Source: Dyadobacter diqingensis
GTDB lineage: Bacteria > Bacteroidota > Bacteroidia > Cytophagales > Spirosomataceae
NCBI RefSeq assembly: GCF_024220585.1
Contig: NZ_JAMXKF010000001.1
Location: 1-64,000, forward strand
Direction of reading: 5' to 3'
Length of the DNA: 64,000 nt
Part shown: in pieces, positions 17,850 through 26,732 of the stretch
Layout: every line of letters starts with the position of its first letter
How positions within the stretch are numbered: position 1 is the stretch's first letter
Program-made: the position numbers and the translations under genes
The notes under the pieces: generated by a model
What the model saw: only the letters and a program-made list of their open reading frames with translations
Database searches by the model: none
Told to the model about the DNA's origin: nothing

Positions 17850-18508
17850 AACTTTCGTTGTTTTAATAATTGCTCCAGCGCTTCCTTGATCACATCATGA
17901 ACCGGCCTTGTCGCATCCGGCTTTTCAGATTGCCAGACGGCTAGATTCTCTGGCGTTTCTTCCCTGAGATAATGCGCCTCATACTTTTCAAGAAGTTCCT
18001 GGCTTTTATGGTGTAGCCTGGCCGCCGTTTCAAGGAGACTGGTTTTGCTCTCTGCGTTGTGCAGCACCTTTTCCAAATAACCATAAAGCTGACGCGTCCA
18101 CTCGTTGATATCCGTCAGCGTCTGCCGAAACGATCGGACTTCAAAGTCCTCGTACACCCACTGCATGATCAGCTTTGAGATCAGCGAAATATTCTGGCTG
18201 CTCTCTTGCCACTGCCTGGAAAGCATATCGGCCTGGCTCGCCCGAAGCACCGCGAGGGCAAACTGGCCGCTGAGCATCCTCAGCACTTTGTAAAGCTCCG
18301 CGGTCTGCTTGGGCAGCACTTTGAGCTGCGGTCTTTTGATGGGCGTATCCAGTACTTGCGTAAGGAAGTACTGACTCGCCGAAAGCCCGCTCCTTTGGAT
18401 CATTTCATTGATCAGCTCTTTCTGATCCCTACTCACCCACACCGAGAAGTGTTCTTTTTTAGCAATCCGCTCCCCTTTCGGCGGTCTGCCTTTTTGCTTT
18501 TTTTCCAT
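17846..18508 (-). CDS. MobC-like oriT-binding mobilization protein
   Basis: This 220-residue protein begins with a basic RPPKGER stretch, then a ribbon-helix-helix-like segment (HFSVWVSRDQKELINEMIQR, LSASQYFLTQVL) typical of relaxosome accessory proteins. The remainder is helical. It probably binds oriT just upstream (18541-18635) and helps load the relaxase encoded by the overlapping downstream gene. Assignment rests on the N-terminal fold pattern and the gene order. Confidence 0.7.
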   Translation of the reverse strand: MEKKQKGRPPKGERIAKKEHFSVWVSRDQKELINEMIQRSGLSASQYFLTQVLDTPIKRPQLKVLPKQTAELYKVLRMLSGQFALAVLRASQADMLSRQWQESSQNISLISKLIMQWVYEDFEVRSFRQTLTDINEWTRQLYGYLEKVLHNAESKTSLLETAARLHHKSQELLEKYEAHYLREETPENLAVWQSEKPDATRPVHDVIKEALEQLLKQRKL

Positions 18509-18540
18509 AAGTCTTCAGCATTAAGCTATGAGCCCAAAGG

Positions 18541-18660
18541 CGAATAGCCGGGGTCCAGGGGTTTCCCCTGGCCAGTTCTCGCCGTTGGCCGCATTTTCGC
18601 GACGCAACGGCGATAGCTGGCTATGGAGAAAGCCATCGTAAGGACCCGAACGGTTTAAAA
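18541..18660. other. Candidate origin of transfer (oriT)
   Basis: GC-rich non-coding DNA directly upstream of mobC holds three inverted repeats: CCAGGGG-TTT-CCCCTGG (18555-18571), CGCCGTTG...CAACGGCG (18580-18587 with 18605-18612) and GGCT...AGCC (18618-18634). Clustered stems beside mobC/mobA are the usual form of a mobilizable-element oriT. The nick site is not identifiable by eye. Confidence 0.5.
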
Positions 18661-18765
18661 ATGATTAAACAGTGACTTAAATTGATCATAAATGATTCTT
18701 CTGACTTTTAATTTCCTTTTTCTGATCCAAAATGACTTCAATTGCCTTGATTGGATCTAAAAGGA

Positions 18766-19302
18766 TCATTTTAGCCTTCGAAGCGGAACGTGGACCTCTT
18801 TTCTTTTCCCATCGAACTCGTAGACCCGGCCAAAGGTGTTACCTGCGGGCTTTGCTGGTTTCAGGATCAAAAACTCGACTCCGTTTTGGGTTCTGATATT
18901 TCCTTCGCGCACAAGGTCCTGATACGATTCGATGTTTTTCAAATCCTTGACGTATCTGCTTATACCCTGATACATCTTAAAGGTGCTCAGGTAATAGTAG
19001 CATAAAAAGCCAAGGACCAACACGCAAACCGCATAAGGAATACTGACGCCCAGTCCGTGAAGAAACGATTGTTTGTCCGAAGCGAAGTTTACCGAACTGA
19101 TCGAACCCTTAAAGGTCTGCTGCAACTTTTTGCTTTCAAGAAGGTTGACATTCAGCTCTTTTCTCATGGCAGTAAAATGCTCCCTGATTTCGGCAAAATT
19201 AATGGCGGACCATTCATCCATTTCCATCCCGTATTTCATCAGATACTCCGCCTGGATGTAGCTGATCATGGCAGACATCCGTGCTCTCTTATCATCATTC
19301 AT
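18766..19302 (-). CDS. Single-pass membrane protein of the mobilization operon
   Basis: The 178-residue protein has a soluble helical N-terminus (about 1-80), one membrane span (GVSIPYAVCVLVLGFLCYYY) and a basic C-terminal tail. I recognise no family. It overlaps the end of the ParA-like gene by 8 bases, so it is cotranslated with it. Proteins of this layout occur in Bacteroidota mobilizable elements and may connect the relaxosome to the membrane or to a coupling protein; that role is inferred from context only. Confidence 0.6.
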   Translation of the reverse strand: MNDDKRARMSAMISYIQAEYLMKYGMEMDEWSAINFAEIREHFTAMRKELNVNLLESKKLQQTFKGSISSVNFASDKQSFLHGLGVSIPYAVCVLVLGFLCYYYLSTFKMYQGISRYVKDLKNIESYQDLVREGNIRTQNGVEFLILKPAKPAGNTFGRVYEFDGKRKEVHVPLRRLK

Positions 19303-19993
19303 CTTTGATGTCTATTTGAAGTTGTCTTTTTAAACTGAACCGTGTACCCCGGCTATAATTATCCAGTCCCCATCCCAGTCTTGCACCGTCCAGAATCTGT
19401 CCTCCCTGAGCCGTCGTGGGTACGAAATCTCCGAATTGTCTCAATGGAAGACCTGCCTTTGCGCAGCGCTCTTCAAGCTCCTGAGCAAGTACACCAAAGC
19501 CGCGAAATGAAGTAATACTCTTCCAGACGATGATCTTAAAATCATCTCCTACCGCAGCCCTGATCTGCTGTAGATAATTGACCGAAGACTGGTAAGCCGG
19601 TCCGCCGCCAATGACCACGTGGAAAATCATTTCAAAACCGGAGTCGTCAGCAAATTCCTTCATCGGGATATCATCCCGGATCAGAAACGGAAGCTGCGCG
19701 CTTTCAGGCGAGCCAAGGTCAAAATAAACTGCTTCGTACCGGCTCTCGGAAACCTCTTCAAGGTAACCCACCAACAAATCCCGCACCAGAACATCCCTGT
19801 CATCGTTCAGACTGACCATATCAAAGTTGTCACGGTCAATGAAGAAAAGCTGTTTTTTACTGGATTCGGTCGAAGAATCCAGGTCAACAAAAAGGATGTC
19901 TTTTTTATGCCCGTATTTGAGCGCAAACATATACATCAAAAGGGACTTACCCACGCCACCTTTGGACTGGGCAATAAAATTAAACTTTTTCAT
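19295..19993 (-). CDS. ParA/MinD-like ATPase
   Basis: The 232-residue protein starts with the deviant Walker A motif of ParA ATPases (AQSKGGVGKSLLMYMFAL), followed by LFVDLDSSTES and a switch-like YFDLGSPESA. ParA-like proteins position DNA or protein cargo. Within a mobilization operon it may partition the element or place the relaxosome at the transfer channel, like VirC1. It overlaps its upstream neighbour by 4 bases (ATGA) and the membrane-protein gene by 8. No ParB is recognisable nearby. Confidence 0.8.
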   Translation of the reverse strand: MKKFNFIAQSKGGVGKSLLMYMFALKYGHKKDILFVDLDSSTESSKKQLFFIDRDNFDMVSLNDDRDVLVRDLLVGYLEEVSESRYEAVYFDLGSPESAQLPFLIRDDIPMKEFADDSGFEMIFHVVIGGGPAYQSSVNYLQQIRAAVGDDFKIIVWKSITSFRGFGVLAQELEERCAKAGLPLRQFGDFVPTTAQGGQILDGARLGWGLDNYSRGTRFSLKRQLQIDIKDE

Positions 19994-20319
19994 GATTTAC
20001 CAAATTTGTCGCTTTTAAATGATTGTCTTCTTACCAGATCCTCTTCCACCGGTAACACTTGTGGTTCCAGCGGTTTTGGAATGATGACCGGAGCTGCTTT
20101 TCCGGACTTTCCCGCGTCATTCCATTGTGCTGCGTGCGAGCGGATGTACTTCACATCGTACAGCACGGTCAGCGGTGCGCCGAGCTCTTTGTTGATGAGC
20201 TCGACGGTAAGCGCCGCCGAAAGGTTCTGAGCGAAGAGCTCGCGGAAAAACTCGTAGAGTTTTCTTCTTCGCTTCGGATCTTTCATCTCATACATGGCTA
20301 TCAAAAGTGCTTTATCCAT
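19990..20319 (-). CDS. Conserved-context hypothetical protein
   Basis: This 109-residue protein is unrecognised. It is charged and helical at the N-terminus (YEMKDPKRRRKLYEFFRELF) with a proline-rich middle (IIPKPLEPQVLP). It is coupled by a 4-base overlap to parA and an 8-base overlap to the upstream gene, so it belongs to the same operon. It could act as a ParB-like or DNA-binding partner of the ATPase, but no motif shows this. Confidence 0.55.
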   Translation of the reverse strand: MDKALLIAMYEMKDPKRRRKLYEFFRELFAQNLSAALTVELINKELGAPLTVLYDVKYIRSHAAQWNDAGKSGKAAPVIIPKPLEPQVLPVEEDLVRRQSFKSDKFGKS

Positions 20320-20647
20320 TGTCTTGACTGTTTAAAGCTCTTTCATGCTGACCGCTAAGCCCTATACGGCTCGCACGCAGCGGATGAAAAGAAGGGTGAT
20401 AATCAATGTGACCAAACCGGGCAAGGTCCCGGATGCAGCTGTGATACGTGGCAACGGATTTAATCCTTGCATAGCGCATCAGTCTGCGGCGGCTGATCTG
20501 TATCCGGTTTTGGCCCGCCTTCTCACAGTGAAAGGCGATAGCCGCATACAGACAGATGTGCACCGCGCGGAGCCTGGGATCATCCCATGCCCCTGCTACC
20601 AATCCGGCTCCCGCCGGATTGGTCATGTTTGTATCAGACGCTTTCAA
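20312..20647 (-). CDS. Small winged-helix-like protein
   Basis: The 111-residue protein has a region that reads like a winged helix-turn-helix: VHICLYAAIAFHCEKAG, then ISRRRLMRYARIKSVATYHS and IRDLARFGHIDY. This is the layout of small replication or transcription regulators in Bacteroidota mobile elements. It follows the excisionase-like gene by 3 bases and overlaps the next gene by 8. The fold call is tentative. Confidence 0.55.
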   Translation of the reverse strand: MKASDTNMTNPAGAGLVAGAWDDPRLRAVHICLYAAIAFHCEKAGQNRIQISRRRLMRYARIKSVATYHSCIRDLARFGHIDYHPSFHPLRASRIGLSGQHERALNSQDNG

Positions 20648-20650
20648 CGG

Positions 20651-20926
20651 TTACCGCTTTTTAGAGGGTCCGTTTGCCAGCATGAGCTCAATGTCCTCGT
20701 ACTGGTAGTAAAAACTGCCGCCCACTTTGGTGTACCGCAGATGCCCATTGACACGGAGGTTCAAAAGCGTTCCGGGCGAGATCTTTAAAAGTTCCCTTAC
20801 CTGGGCACTTTTAAGCCACCTGCCGTGCGGCGACGGTTTCGCTTTTGAAACAATGGTTTTTAATTCTTCGAGAAGTTCAGTTTTAAACTGTTGCAAGTCT
20901 TCCCTGGTGATCAACGCTACATGCAT
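20651..20926 (-). CDS. Excisionase/MerR-like helix-turn-helix protein (HTH_17 type)
   Basis: The C-terminal half of this 91-residue protein has the pattern of excisionase-type DNA binders: WLKSAQVRELLKISPGTLLN, RVNGHLRYTKVGGSFYYQYEDIE. The N-terminal part is a short helical lead. It is the first gene of the operon that runs to 18766. Such proteins control excision or the transfer operon of integrated elements. No intact integrase is in this window, so its partner is unknown. Confidence 0.75.
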   Translation of the reverse strand: MHVALITREDLQQFKTELLEELKTIVSKAKPSPHGRWLKSAQVRELLKISPGTLLNLRVNGHLRYTKVGGSFYYQYEDIELMLANGPSKKR

Positions 20927-21061
20927 GACTGCTTTTGTTTAAGGATGGAACATAAACCTGACCGCTGACGGGGTACCACCGCCAGAAATCATCAAAAGCA
21001 AACATACAAGGGGAAGCTCAAATAATAATGACCAAAAGGGTCCATTGGTCAAATAGCAAAA

Positions 21062-21823
21062 CTACTTATTTACATTCATTTTGCTGATTACAAACAACTT
21101 ATGCTCATTCCTGACCTTTGTACCTTTGATGGTAACCTCACTGCCTTTTCCAGAAAAATAGTTACGTGCGGTCTCAATCGGGATAGGATTTCCGCCATGA
21201 AGGAAGTACCGGGAGAGCAGTTTGTACCACGCGCTTTTACCCTGTACCCTGAGAAGCGCCTTCTTTTCCACAGGCAGCATCAGCTCCTGCATTTGCAAAA
21301 GAAGATCAACGAAAGTGCCCAGGTGGTTTTCTACAATGCCAATCTTTTCGCTCGTCTCGTATTCTTTCATCGCTTTGAGCTGCTCTTTTAACTGCGCGTT
21401 TTCCGCGGTTAGCTGATCGATCAGACGGTTCTTTTCCCCGATCACAGATTCAAGTGGGTCGAAAACGTGCCATTGATCGATGGAGCGGAGAAACAATTGA
21501 AAGGATTCAAGTTTAAGAAGATTCGATTGATACGTTTTCTGTCTGGAAGAAAACGGGTTCTGTATTTTATAATACGCGATCCGCTCGGATGTAAGTCTTG
21601 AAAGGTTTATAAAAAAGACATGCTGCTGATCCGGGCTGGACCCGAGAAAATAATGAAGATGATAATCGTAAAAGGCGTTATAATCACAGGCGGGCAGACT
21701 GTAGATTTTCTTAAAAAGGTGATTGTGATTAAAATGCCAGCTTTGGATCAGTGGATTACCGATTTCAAAACGGTGTGGTGAAAAGTCGAATTTGTCTCTG
21801 ATTTTAAAGTAGGATTTTTTCAT
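21062..21823 (-). CDS. Hypothetical protein of mobilizable element
   Basis: I do not recognise this 253-residue protein. It has no signal peptide or membrane span. Residues about 125-155 (EKNRLIDQLTAENAQLKEQL) form a coiled coil, and the C-terminus is basic (SGKGSEVTIKGTKVRNEHK). It stands alone between the regulator gene and ardA on the same strand as the mobilization genes. A regulatory or structural role in the element is possible; nothing in the sequence decides it. Confidence 0.55.
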   Translation of the reverse strand: MKKSYFKIRDKFDFSPHRFEIGNPLIQSWHFNHNHLFKKIYSLPACDYNAFYDYHLHYFLGSSPDQQHVFFINLSRLTSERIAYYKIQNPFSSRQKTYQSNLLKLESFQLFLRSIDQWHVFDPLESVIGEKNRLIDQLTAENAQLKEQLKAMKEYETSEKIGIVENHLGTFVDLLLQMQELMLPVEKKALLRVQGKSAWYKLLSRYFLHGGNPIPIETARNYFSGKGSEVTIKGTKVRNEHKLFVISKMNVNK

Positions 21824-22017
21824 AGCAAGCCAGTTTTTTATTTAAGTTACCAACAGGTACTAAAAAATCCAATTGCAGATAGAAAATTAATCAGCTGAAA
21901 ATCAAGTTAGCATATCACTTCGAAAGTGCAGATATCGGTTCACAGGGCGTAAGCGAGTGGTATTTACTATATGATTCAGGAGTCTGAAAGTAATTAATCA
22001 GACTCCTGAACTTGATT

Positions 22018-22575
22018 TTAACTGTCAAGAAAAACATGACCATCATACTCTGAATATCCATCCAGAAACAAGTCTCTTCCAAAGGCTTCATAATCAAAAT
22101 ATCTTTCCAAAAGCGAAGGCGCTCCTGCGAGCATTCCGGTGTCTTCTACATATTGATAGGTGAACTCTGTTTTAGGATCTTTCATGACTCCTCCATAATA
22201 ACCCTGATAGGCTTCATTAAAATTTTCCAGTGTTTCTTCGAGCTCATTGCCATTGGTTGGCCAAGAGACAATATCCGAGCAGTATAACTCAAAAGCCTCT
22301 ACCCTGTCTTCATCCATTTCTGAAACTGTTTCAAAATATCTGAAAGTACCTTCATGCAGACTGCACTCTGAAATCAGAAAATCCGGAATACCCTCCCAGT
22401 CCTGAAACATTAATTCGGGTAAAAATTCATTGCGGTGGTATTCATAGCAGTCTTTGAAGAATTCTTCTGCATCATTATACTCTGATAGATCAAACCATTT
22501 TCCGAAAAGTGATCCGGAGTTGTACATTCCGTAAGTCCCTACATAAATCTTTGGAGTGTTTTGTGAATTTTTCAT
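22018..22575 (-). CDS. ardA: ArdA-like antirestriction protein
   Basis: With the start at 22575 (MKNSQNTPKIYVGTYG) the protein has 185 residues. It shows the ArdA pattern: IYVGTYGMYNSGSLFGKWFD, EEFFKDCYEYHR, FQDWEGIPDFLI, ENFNEAYQGYYG and a strongly acidic composition. ArdA is a DNA mimic that blocks type I restriction enzymes, protecting incoming single-stranded-transfer DNA. It suits a mobilizable element. An upstream in-frame start at 22641 would add residues unlike the family. No C-terminal truncation is seen. Confidence 0.85.
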   Translation of the reverse strand: MKNSQNTPKIYVGTYGMYNSGSLFGKWFDLSEYNDAEEFFKDCYEYHRNEFLPELMFQDWEGIPDFLISECSLHEGTFRYFETVSEMDEDRVEAFELYCSDIVSWPTNGNELEETLENFNEAYQGYYGGVMKDPKTEFTYQYVEDTGMLAGAPSLLERYFDYEAFGRDLFLDGYSEYDGHVFLDS

Positions 22576-22855
22576 GCGTGAAAGACATTTGAAGTAGCTT
22601 GGGCCCTGGCGGGGCCGCCCCGGCTTTGTGCCAAAGGGCAATCGCTTGCCTCACTCGAATGAAAAATGACGGGGCTCGTCCCCTTGGCTTCAAGCCCAGA
22701 CGGCGGTTTAAGGAGCGGCCATCAGCCGGGGGCGCCCAGCCGCGGTAAATAGCCGACTGACGAAGTGAAGGCTTGAAACCGTCATCTTTTCACTTCGTAA
22801 CTTTCGTTTGCACTGACTGGTAAACGTGCGGCTGGGTTGCTTTATAGTAATTTGT
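22576..22855. other. GC-rich non-coding spacer
   Basis: This spacer has a higher GC content than its surroundings and short inverted stretches (ACTTCGT/ACGAAGT-type near 22760-22800). It has no convincing reading frame. It resembles element-specific non-coding DNA and may hold the ardA promoter. Confidence 0.4.
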
Positions 22856-23035
22856 TTAACTGGATATTCCGGACCAATGAGGTTCTTCGTCAATTTCCCC
22901 TAAAAACAATTCAGTACTTTGATTAGAAATGCGCAAAGTATTTCCACAGCAGGCTGGATTTTCCTGCATTAAAAAGGTTGTGTTATTTTCTCGGCACCAA
23001 TGCTGATATCTTCCAATTTCACTTGCTACCTTCAT
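22856..23035 (-). CDS. Small hypothetical protein
   Basis: An ATG at 23035 opens a 59-residue frame (MKVASEIGRYQHWCRENNTT, NPACCGNTLRISN, LGEIDEEPHWSG) with protein-like composition. It contains a CC pair plus one more cysteine. I recognise no family. It lies between ardA and the IS110 transposase, on the same strand as both. The frame could be chance, but its codon use looks coding. Confidence 0.4.
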   Translation of the reverse strand: MKVASEIGRYQHWCRENNTTFLMQENPACCGNTLRISNQSTELFLGEIDEEPHWSGISS

Positions 23036-23110
23036 TGGTAATTTTCCCCTGCAAACATATGATCCTTGATCATTAGCTTATGTCTGTGTTCTCTGGAAAT
23101 TATCTGGGCG

Positions 23111-23136
23111 GGTTTGGTGAACGAGGTTTTTAACCA
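23111..23136. repeat. Direct repeat flanking the IS110 element, left copy
   Basis: GGTTTGGTGAA (23111-23121) is followed by TTTTAACCAT (23127-23136). Both words recur in the same order at 24471-24504, beyond the other end of the transposase gene. They may mark element ends or guide-recognised core sites. Confidence 0.5.
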
Positions 23137-23164
23137 TCAAAAATTGACACTGCCTTTCTTTATT

Positions 23165-24370
23165 TTAACCTAAACTGTTTAATTTATCTATTATTTGTTG
23201 ATGATATCTTATTTGTGCAGCAACCCTTTGTTCATTGTACACAGGCTGATAATGTGCATTATAAGGCTCCTGTTTATACAAAACGTTCCATACCACCGTG
23301 AGCATTTTACGGGCTATTGCAATTAGAGCCTTTTTACTGTTCATTCTCTTATGTAATTGCTCAAATTTGTATTTAAAGTAACTTTCTTTACAACGGGTCG
23401 CACTCCACGAGGTTTGCACAAGAATTCGCCGTAGATAATTATTGCCTTTTGTTATGTGGTTATTTTTAATCTTGCCTGCGCTTTCATCATTTCTTGGACG
23501 CAGTCCAGCCCATGAACTTATAGCCGAACTGCTTCTAAAAGCATTCATGTCAGCTCCGGTCTCAGCAATTATCTGCATCCCTGATTGTTTACCTATCCCA
23601 GGGATAGTTCGGAGTAATTTTAGTTCAGAAGCATAATGTTGCTGGCAATGCTCTTCCATTCTGGTCTCTATTCTGGATGCCTGGTCAAGGAGAAGATCAT
23701 ATTGTTGCAAACCCAATTCAAGTAAAAATTTCTGGTCGTCCGATATGGCTCCTTCCAATGCCTGCTCCACCATTCCCTTCTTTCGCTTTTTTACCGCTGC
23801 ATTTACCTGATCCATTAGCGTTTGATGATCCGAATTTCCTGCGACAATTGCGCGAATAATACCTATGCTGCTAACAGAATCCATCTTTGTCATTACGTTA
23901 TTGATTCTGATGTTACACAATTCCAGACACTTATTCATTTGCTGTAAGACCCTTGTAATCTGGTATTGAAGCTGTACAAATTTACGGCTGTAGTTTCTAA
24001 GCTCCCTGATAGATCTGGGTGGAACCAGGCTTCTCCTAAGGAGATCCTTATGTAATAATGTAGCAATCCACTGGGCGTCAGCTACATCCCTTTTTCTTCC
24101 GGGCATTTGCTTGATGAACCAAGGGTTAACCAAAACTAACTGAAGTCCGGCTCCCTCCAGCTCATTCCATGTAGGAATCCAGTACGTCCCAGTGCTCTCC
24201 ATAGCTACCTTTTTTACATCGTGATCCTGTAGCCAGGTCGATAATTTTTTGATGCCACAGCCAAAAGTTGAAAACTTCTGCACCTCCGTATGGTCCTTCC
24301 CATTGTAAAGCGCGGTATAGATTGTATCCTTATGTACATCTAGGCCGCATACGACAGTTCGCTCTTTCAT
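23165..24370 (-). mobile_element. IS110-family transposase
   Basis: The 401-residue protein is a full IS110-type recombinase. The N-terminal DEDD RuvC-like domain has CGLDVHKDTIYTAL, ESTGTYWIP and GRKRDVADAQWIATL. The C-terminal part (Transposase_20) has LLRTIPGIGKQSGMQIIAE, SSWAGLRPRNDESAG and the catalytic-serine region. Elements of this family move without terminal inverted repeats, and several use a bridge RNA encoded beside the gene. The reading frame is intact, so it may be active. The non-coding DNA upstream of it (24371-24613) is where a bridge RNA would be expected. Confidence 0.9.
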
Positions 24371-24613
24371 GCTATCCTATATTTAAGTGGATTACAAATT
24401 TCTAGTATATGGCATGGAAATATCTGAATTCACTGGTTTTTATGTGTTTGTGAAAACGCAAATTTATCCTGGTTTGGTGAAACTTGAAGAGACATTTTAA
24501 CCATTTTTTGGTCGACCAGATTGATTCAAATGTGTATTTGCCTTTATTTAAAGCATCTAGTTGCCTTAAAACAAGTGCGAAACTCCGGCCATTTGGCACT
24601 CATTCCATGGGAA
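24371..24613 (-). other. Non-coding DNA upstream of IS110 transposase, possible bridge RNA region
   Basis: About 240 bases precede the transposase start. They contain the right copy of the flanking repeat (24471-24504) and no convincing protein. In bridge-RNA IS110 elements the RNA lies in this position. I have not been able to fold it with confidence. Confidence 0.35.
24471..24504. repeat. Direct repeat flanking the IS110 element, right copy
   Basis: GGTTTGGTGAA (24471-24481) then TTTTAACCAT (24495-24504) repeat the words at 23111-23136. The two 11-base copies are exactly 1360 bases apart. Confidence 0.5.
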
Positions 24614-24868
24614 TTATGGCAATTCGTTGTAATTTTTAATTGTAACTGGTGCCGGATCCATGAAAAGCTTCATCAAAATTGACGAAGAACCCAAGTATCT
24701 CGGAATTTCCATCTTATCCAAGATTTCTTCAAGCCTATGTCCATTTCTTGATAGATCCCTTGTCAAGTCCCTCTCTAACTTTTCGCAATTTTCGCTCACG
24801 ATCCGCTGCAAGTGGGATATTGTCAAGAAATCCCACTGCTTCAACAAGCTCCTAAATTTTTCCGTCAA
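24614..24868 (-). CDS. Small hypothetical protein
   Basis: An 84-residue frame, helical and charged (SENCEKLERDLTRDLSRNGH, RLEEILDKMEIPRYLGSS). It has protein-like composition but no recognisable family. It may be the remainder of a gene broken by the IS110 insertion just downstream. Low certainty that it is expressed. Confidence 0.35.
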   Translation of the reverse strand: MTEKFRSLLKQWDFLTISHLQRIVSENCEKLERDLTRDLSRNGHRLEEILDKMEIPRYLGSSSILMKLFMDPAPVTIKNYNELP

Positions 24869-25339
24869 TTAATGATAGGTCCATTGATTTCTTTTTGTCT
24901 CCGATTCAAGATGTTGAGTATGTGCCGCATCAATTGAAGAAGATGAAACGGAAGAGAAAGAAGCGGTTATCGATGAGATTTTGACTTATTCAAAAATTGC
25001 GCTTGCACCACAGCGCAGCGAAAGCTACAAAGCAAAAACCGTCTCATGGATTTGCAGCCAAGGGCTAAACCCGTCACTTTTCGCTTTGAGTTAAGATAGG
25101 CGATTAATTTTTAATGACCGGGCAAAGCATTTACATCTACATGAAACTTCTGCATCCTTAGAATGAATGACAAATAGCTAAATGAATTACAGCAGAGCCA
25201 TTTTTTCAGTATCGTGCGATTCGTCTCCTTCTCATTGATTGGCAATAGGTCGTCCAACCGATTCGCCAACTGACAGAGTCTGCTCCAAGTTGCGAGCCAA
25301 TAGAACGGATCGCTCTCAAAGAACTAAAATGATTCTAAA
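24869..25339. other. Intergenic, no intact gene
   Basis: Mixed-composition DNA with only short frames and stops in all readings. A stretch near 24930-25000 reads as a short charged peptide frame, perhaps an old gene fragment. No repeat or terminator is clear. Confidence 0.4.
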
Positions 25340-26716
25340 TTAGTATGCATTCATTATCGCGTCATCAATCTCTTGTAGTATAGATTGTTTCGATGAGTGC
25401 TCCGTAGACTTTGCTATCAGAACTGTAAGGAGTATTATTACAACTATCTGTATTTTTTTTAAATCCTCGATATCAAAATCCTTATTCAGCCCATGGTGAA
25501 TCAAGCTACTTCGAACTTTATACATTTTTTTTAACAATTCAATAATTTCAGTTCGCTCATCCATATGCTTAGTCACCAGTTTTGAGCAGTACTTTGTAAC
25601 ACTTTCAATTATGGAAGATGTTTCATCTTTTAAAAGCAACGATTCGAGAACTGTGAAGATTTCAATTATTCTTTGATGGAGATTCTCTTTTGACAGGGCA
25701 TCGGCAAATCTAGTTATTGAAATTTCAATGAGGGAAGATATCTCGTTACTACCGCGTTGAATCAGGAAGTTGTGAAAGATCTCAATCTGATTCAAAAGTG
25801 AATTTTGCCAAGTATCAGGATTCAACGTATAAAACCTTTGATCTCGCTGTCCAGTTATGTTAAAACTGTAAGGTTTCACTATATCCTGTTGCAAAAATTC
25901 ATGGTTATAACTTCGCTTCGCATTCTTATCGATATCAAAAAGGATTGGATATTCTGGAAAATTTAGTGTTGGACTACAGATTTTTAGAATATCAATAGAT
26001 ATAGAGCATTCTTTCAATGCATTTTCAACGGCCTTTTCTCTTTCTGCACGAACTATTGTAGACACAAATACTTTTCCCTGATATAACTTCCGAATTGTAG
26101 CAAAATAGGACGGATCACTTTGAATTTCGTCTCTTTTCTCACTTTTGTATTGTATCTCAAGTTTATCAATATATGCTTTATTCATATAGAATAAAGTAGA
26201 TTTTCCCAAATGATAAATACCAGAAATCTCAATCTTGTCAACAAAGAATAGAATTTTGTGATCTTTTAATTCCTGTGTTGATTCTGATAAAATAAAATTA
26301 GAATACTCCTCATCAATTTGTTTTTTTTGATAAGCACTGAAAATCCATTGAAGAGTTTTTTTTACAAGAAAGCTCTTGCTCACATATTTCTTAAAGCTAT
26401 TTTCTTTCAGAATATTTTCCACCATTTTATAGACTCCACGAATACTGTCTTTTCCAAGTCCATACTTTCTCTCACCATTTAGCTCAAATGCACTTGTGAT
26501 TGTATTAGTAATAGTATCTTCGGTGTACTCCATTAAAGGTCCGATAGGAGTCACAATGGTTGGTACTATCACTTCAATTTTGCTGTCGAGCGAATTTTCG
26601 GTTTGATGCTCTGATGACCCTTGCCCTTTTTTAGAACTAACCTCCTCCACTAGGTTTAAGAGCTTTACGCTCTCCTGATTGAGAAATTTTACTTTATTTG
26701 GATCTAGTGATAACAT
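25340..26716 (-). CDS. HEPN (ApeA-like) domain protein, probable toxin effector
   Basis: With the start at 26716 (MLSLDPNKVKF) the protein has 458 residues; an earlier start at 26752 would overlap the upstream gene. The C-terminal 120 residues resemble ApeA-type HEPN domains: RFADALSKENLHQRIIEIF, then LESLLLKDE, and finally KVRSSLIHHG, with the R402-x4-H407 pair that cuts RNA in HEPN nucleases. The N-terminal 330 residues are unassigned and probably sense a trigger. It lies 16 bases after an Mrr-like nuclease gene. A two-gene abortive-infection unit is the likely meaning. HEPN call moderate to good. Confidence 0.65.
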   Translation of the reverse strand: MLSLDPNKVKFLNQESVKLLNLVEEVSSKKGQGSSEHQTENSLDSKIEVIVPTIVTPIGPLMEYTEDTITNTITSAFELNGERKYGLGKDSIRGVYKMVENILKENSFKKYVSKSFLVKKTLQWIFSAYQKKQIDEEYSNFILSESTQELKDHKILFFVDKIEISGIYHLGKSTLFYMNKAYIDKLEIQYKSEKRDEIQSDPSYFATIRKLYQGKVFVSTIVRAEREKAVENALKECSISIDILKICSPTLNFPEYPILFDIDKNAKRSYNHEFLQQDIVKPYSFNITGQRDQRFYTLNPDTWQNSLLNQIEIFHNFLIQRGSNEISSLIEISITRFADALSKENLHQRIIEIFTVLESLLLKDETSSIIESVTKYCSKLVTKHMDERTEIIELLKKMYKVRSSLIHHGLNKDFDIEDLKKIQIVVIILLTVLIAKSTEHSSKQSILQEIDDAIMNAY

Positions 26717-26732
26717 AACGATTATTGAAATA

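Noticed and set aside
18150..18165. TGAGATCAG match to the start of candidate guide 2 within the mobC gene
   Set aside because: Only nine bases match, no G stands next to it and it is inside a coding region; chance is sufficient.
24402..24599. Minus-strand 65-residue frame upstream of IS110
   Set aside because: Its composition is not convincing and it covers the flanking repeat and the likely bridge-RNA region, so I treat it as non-coding.
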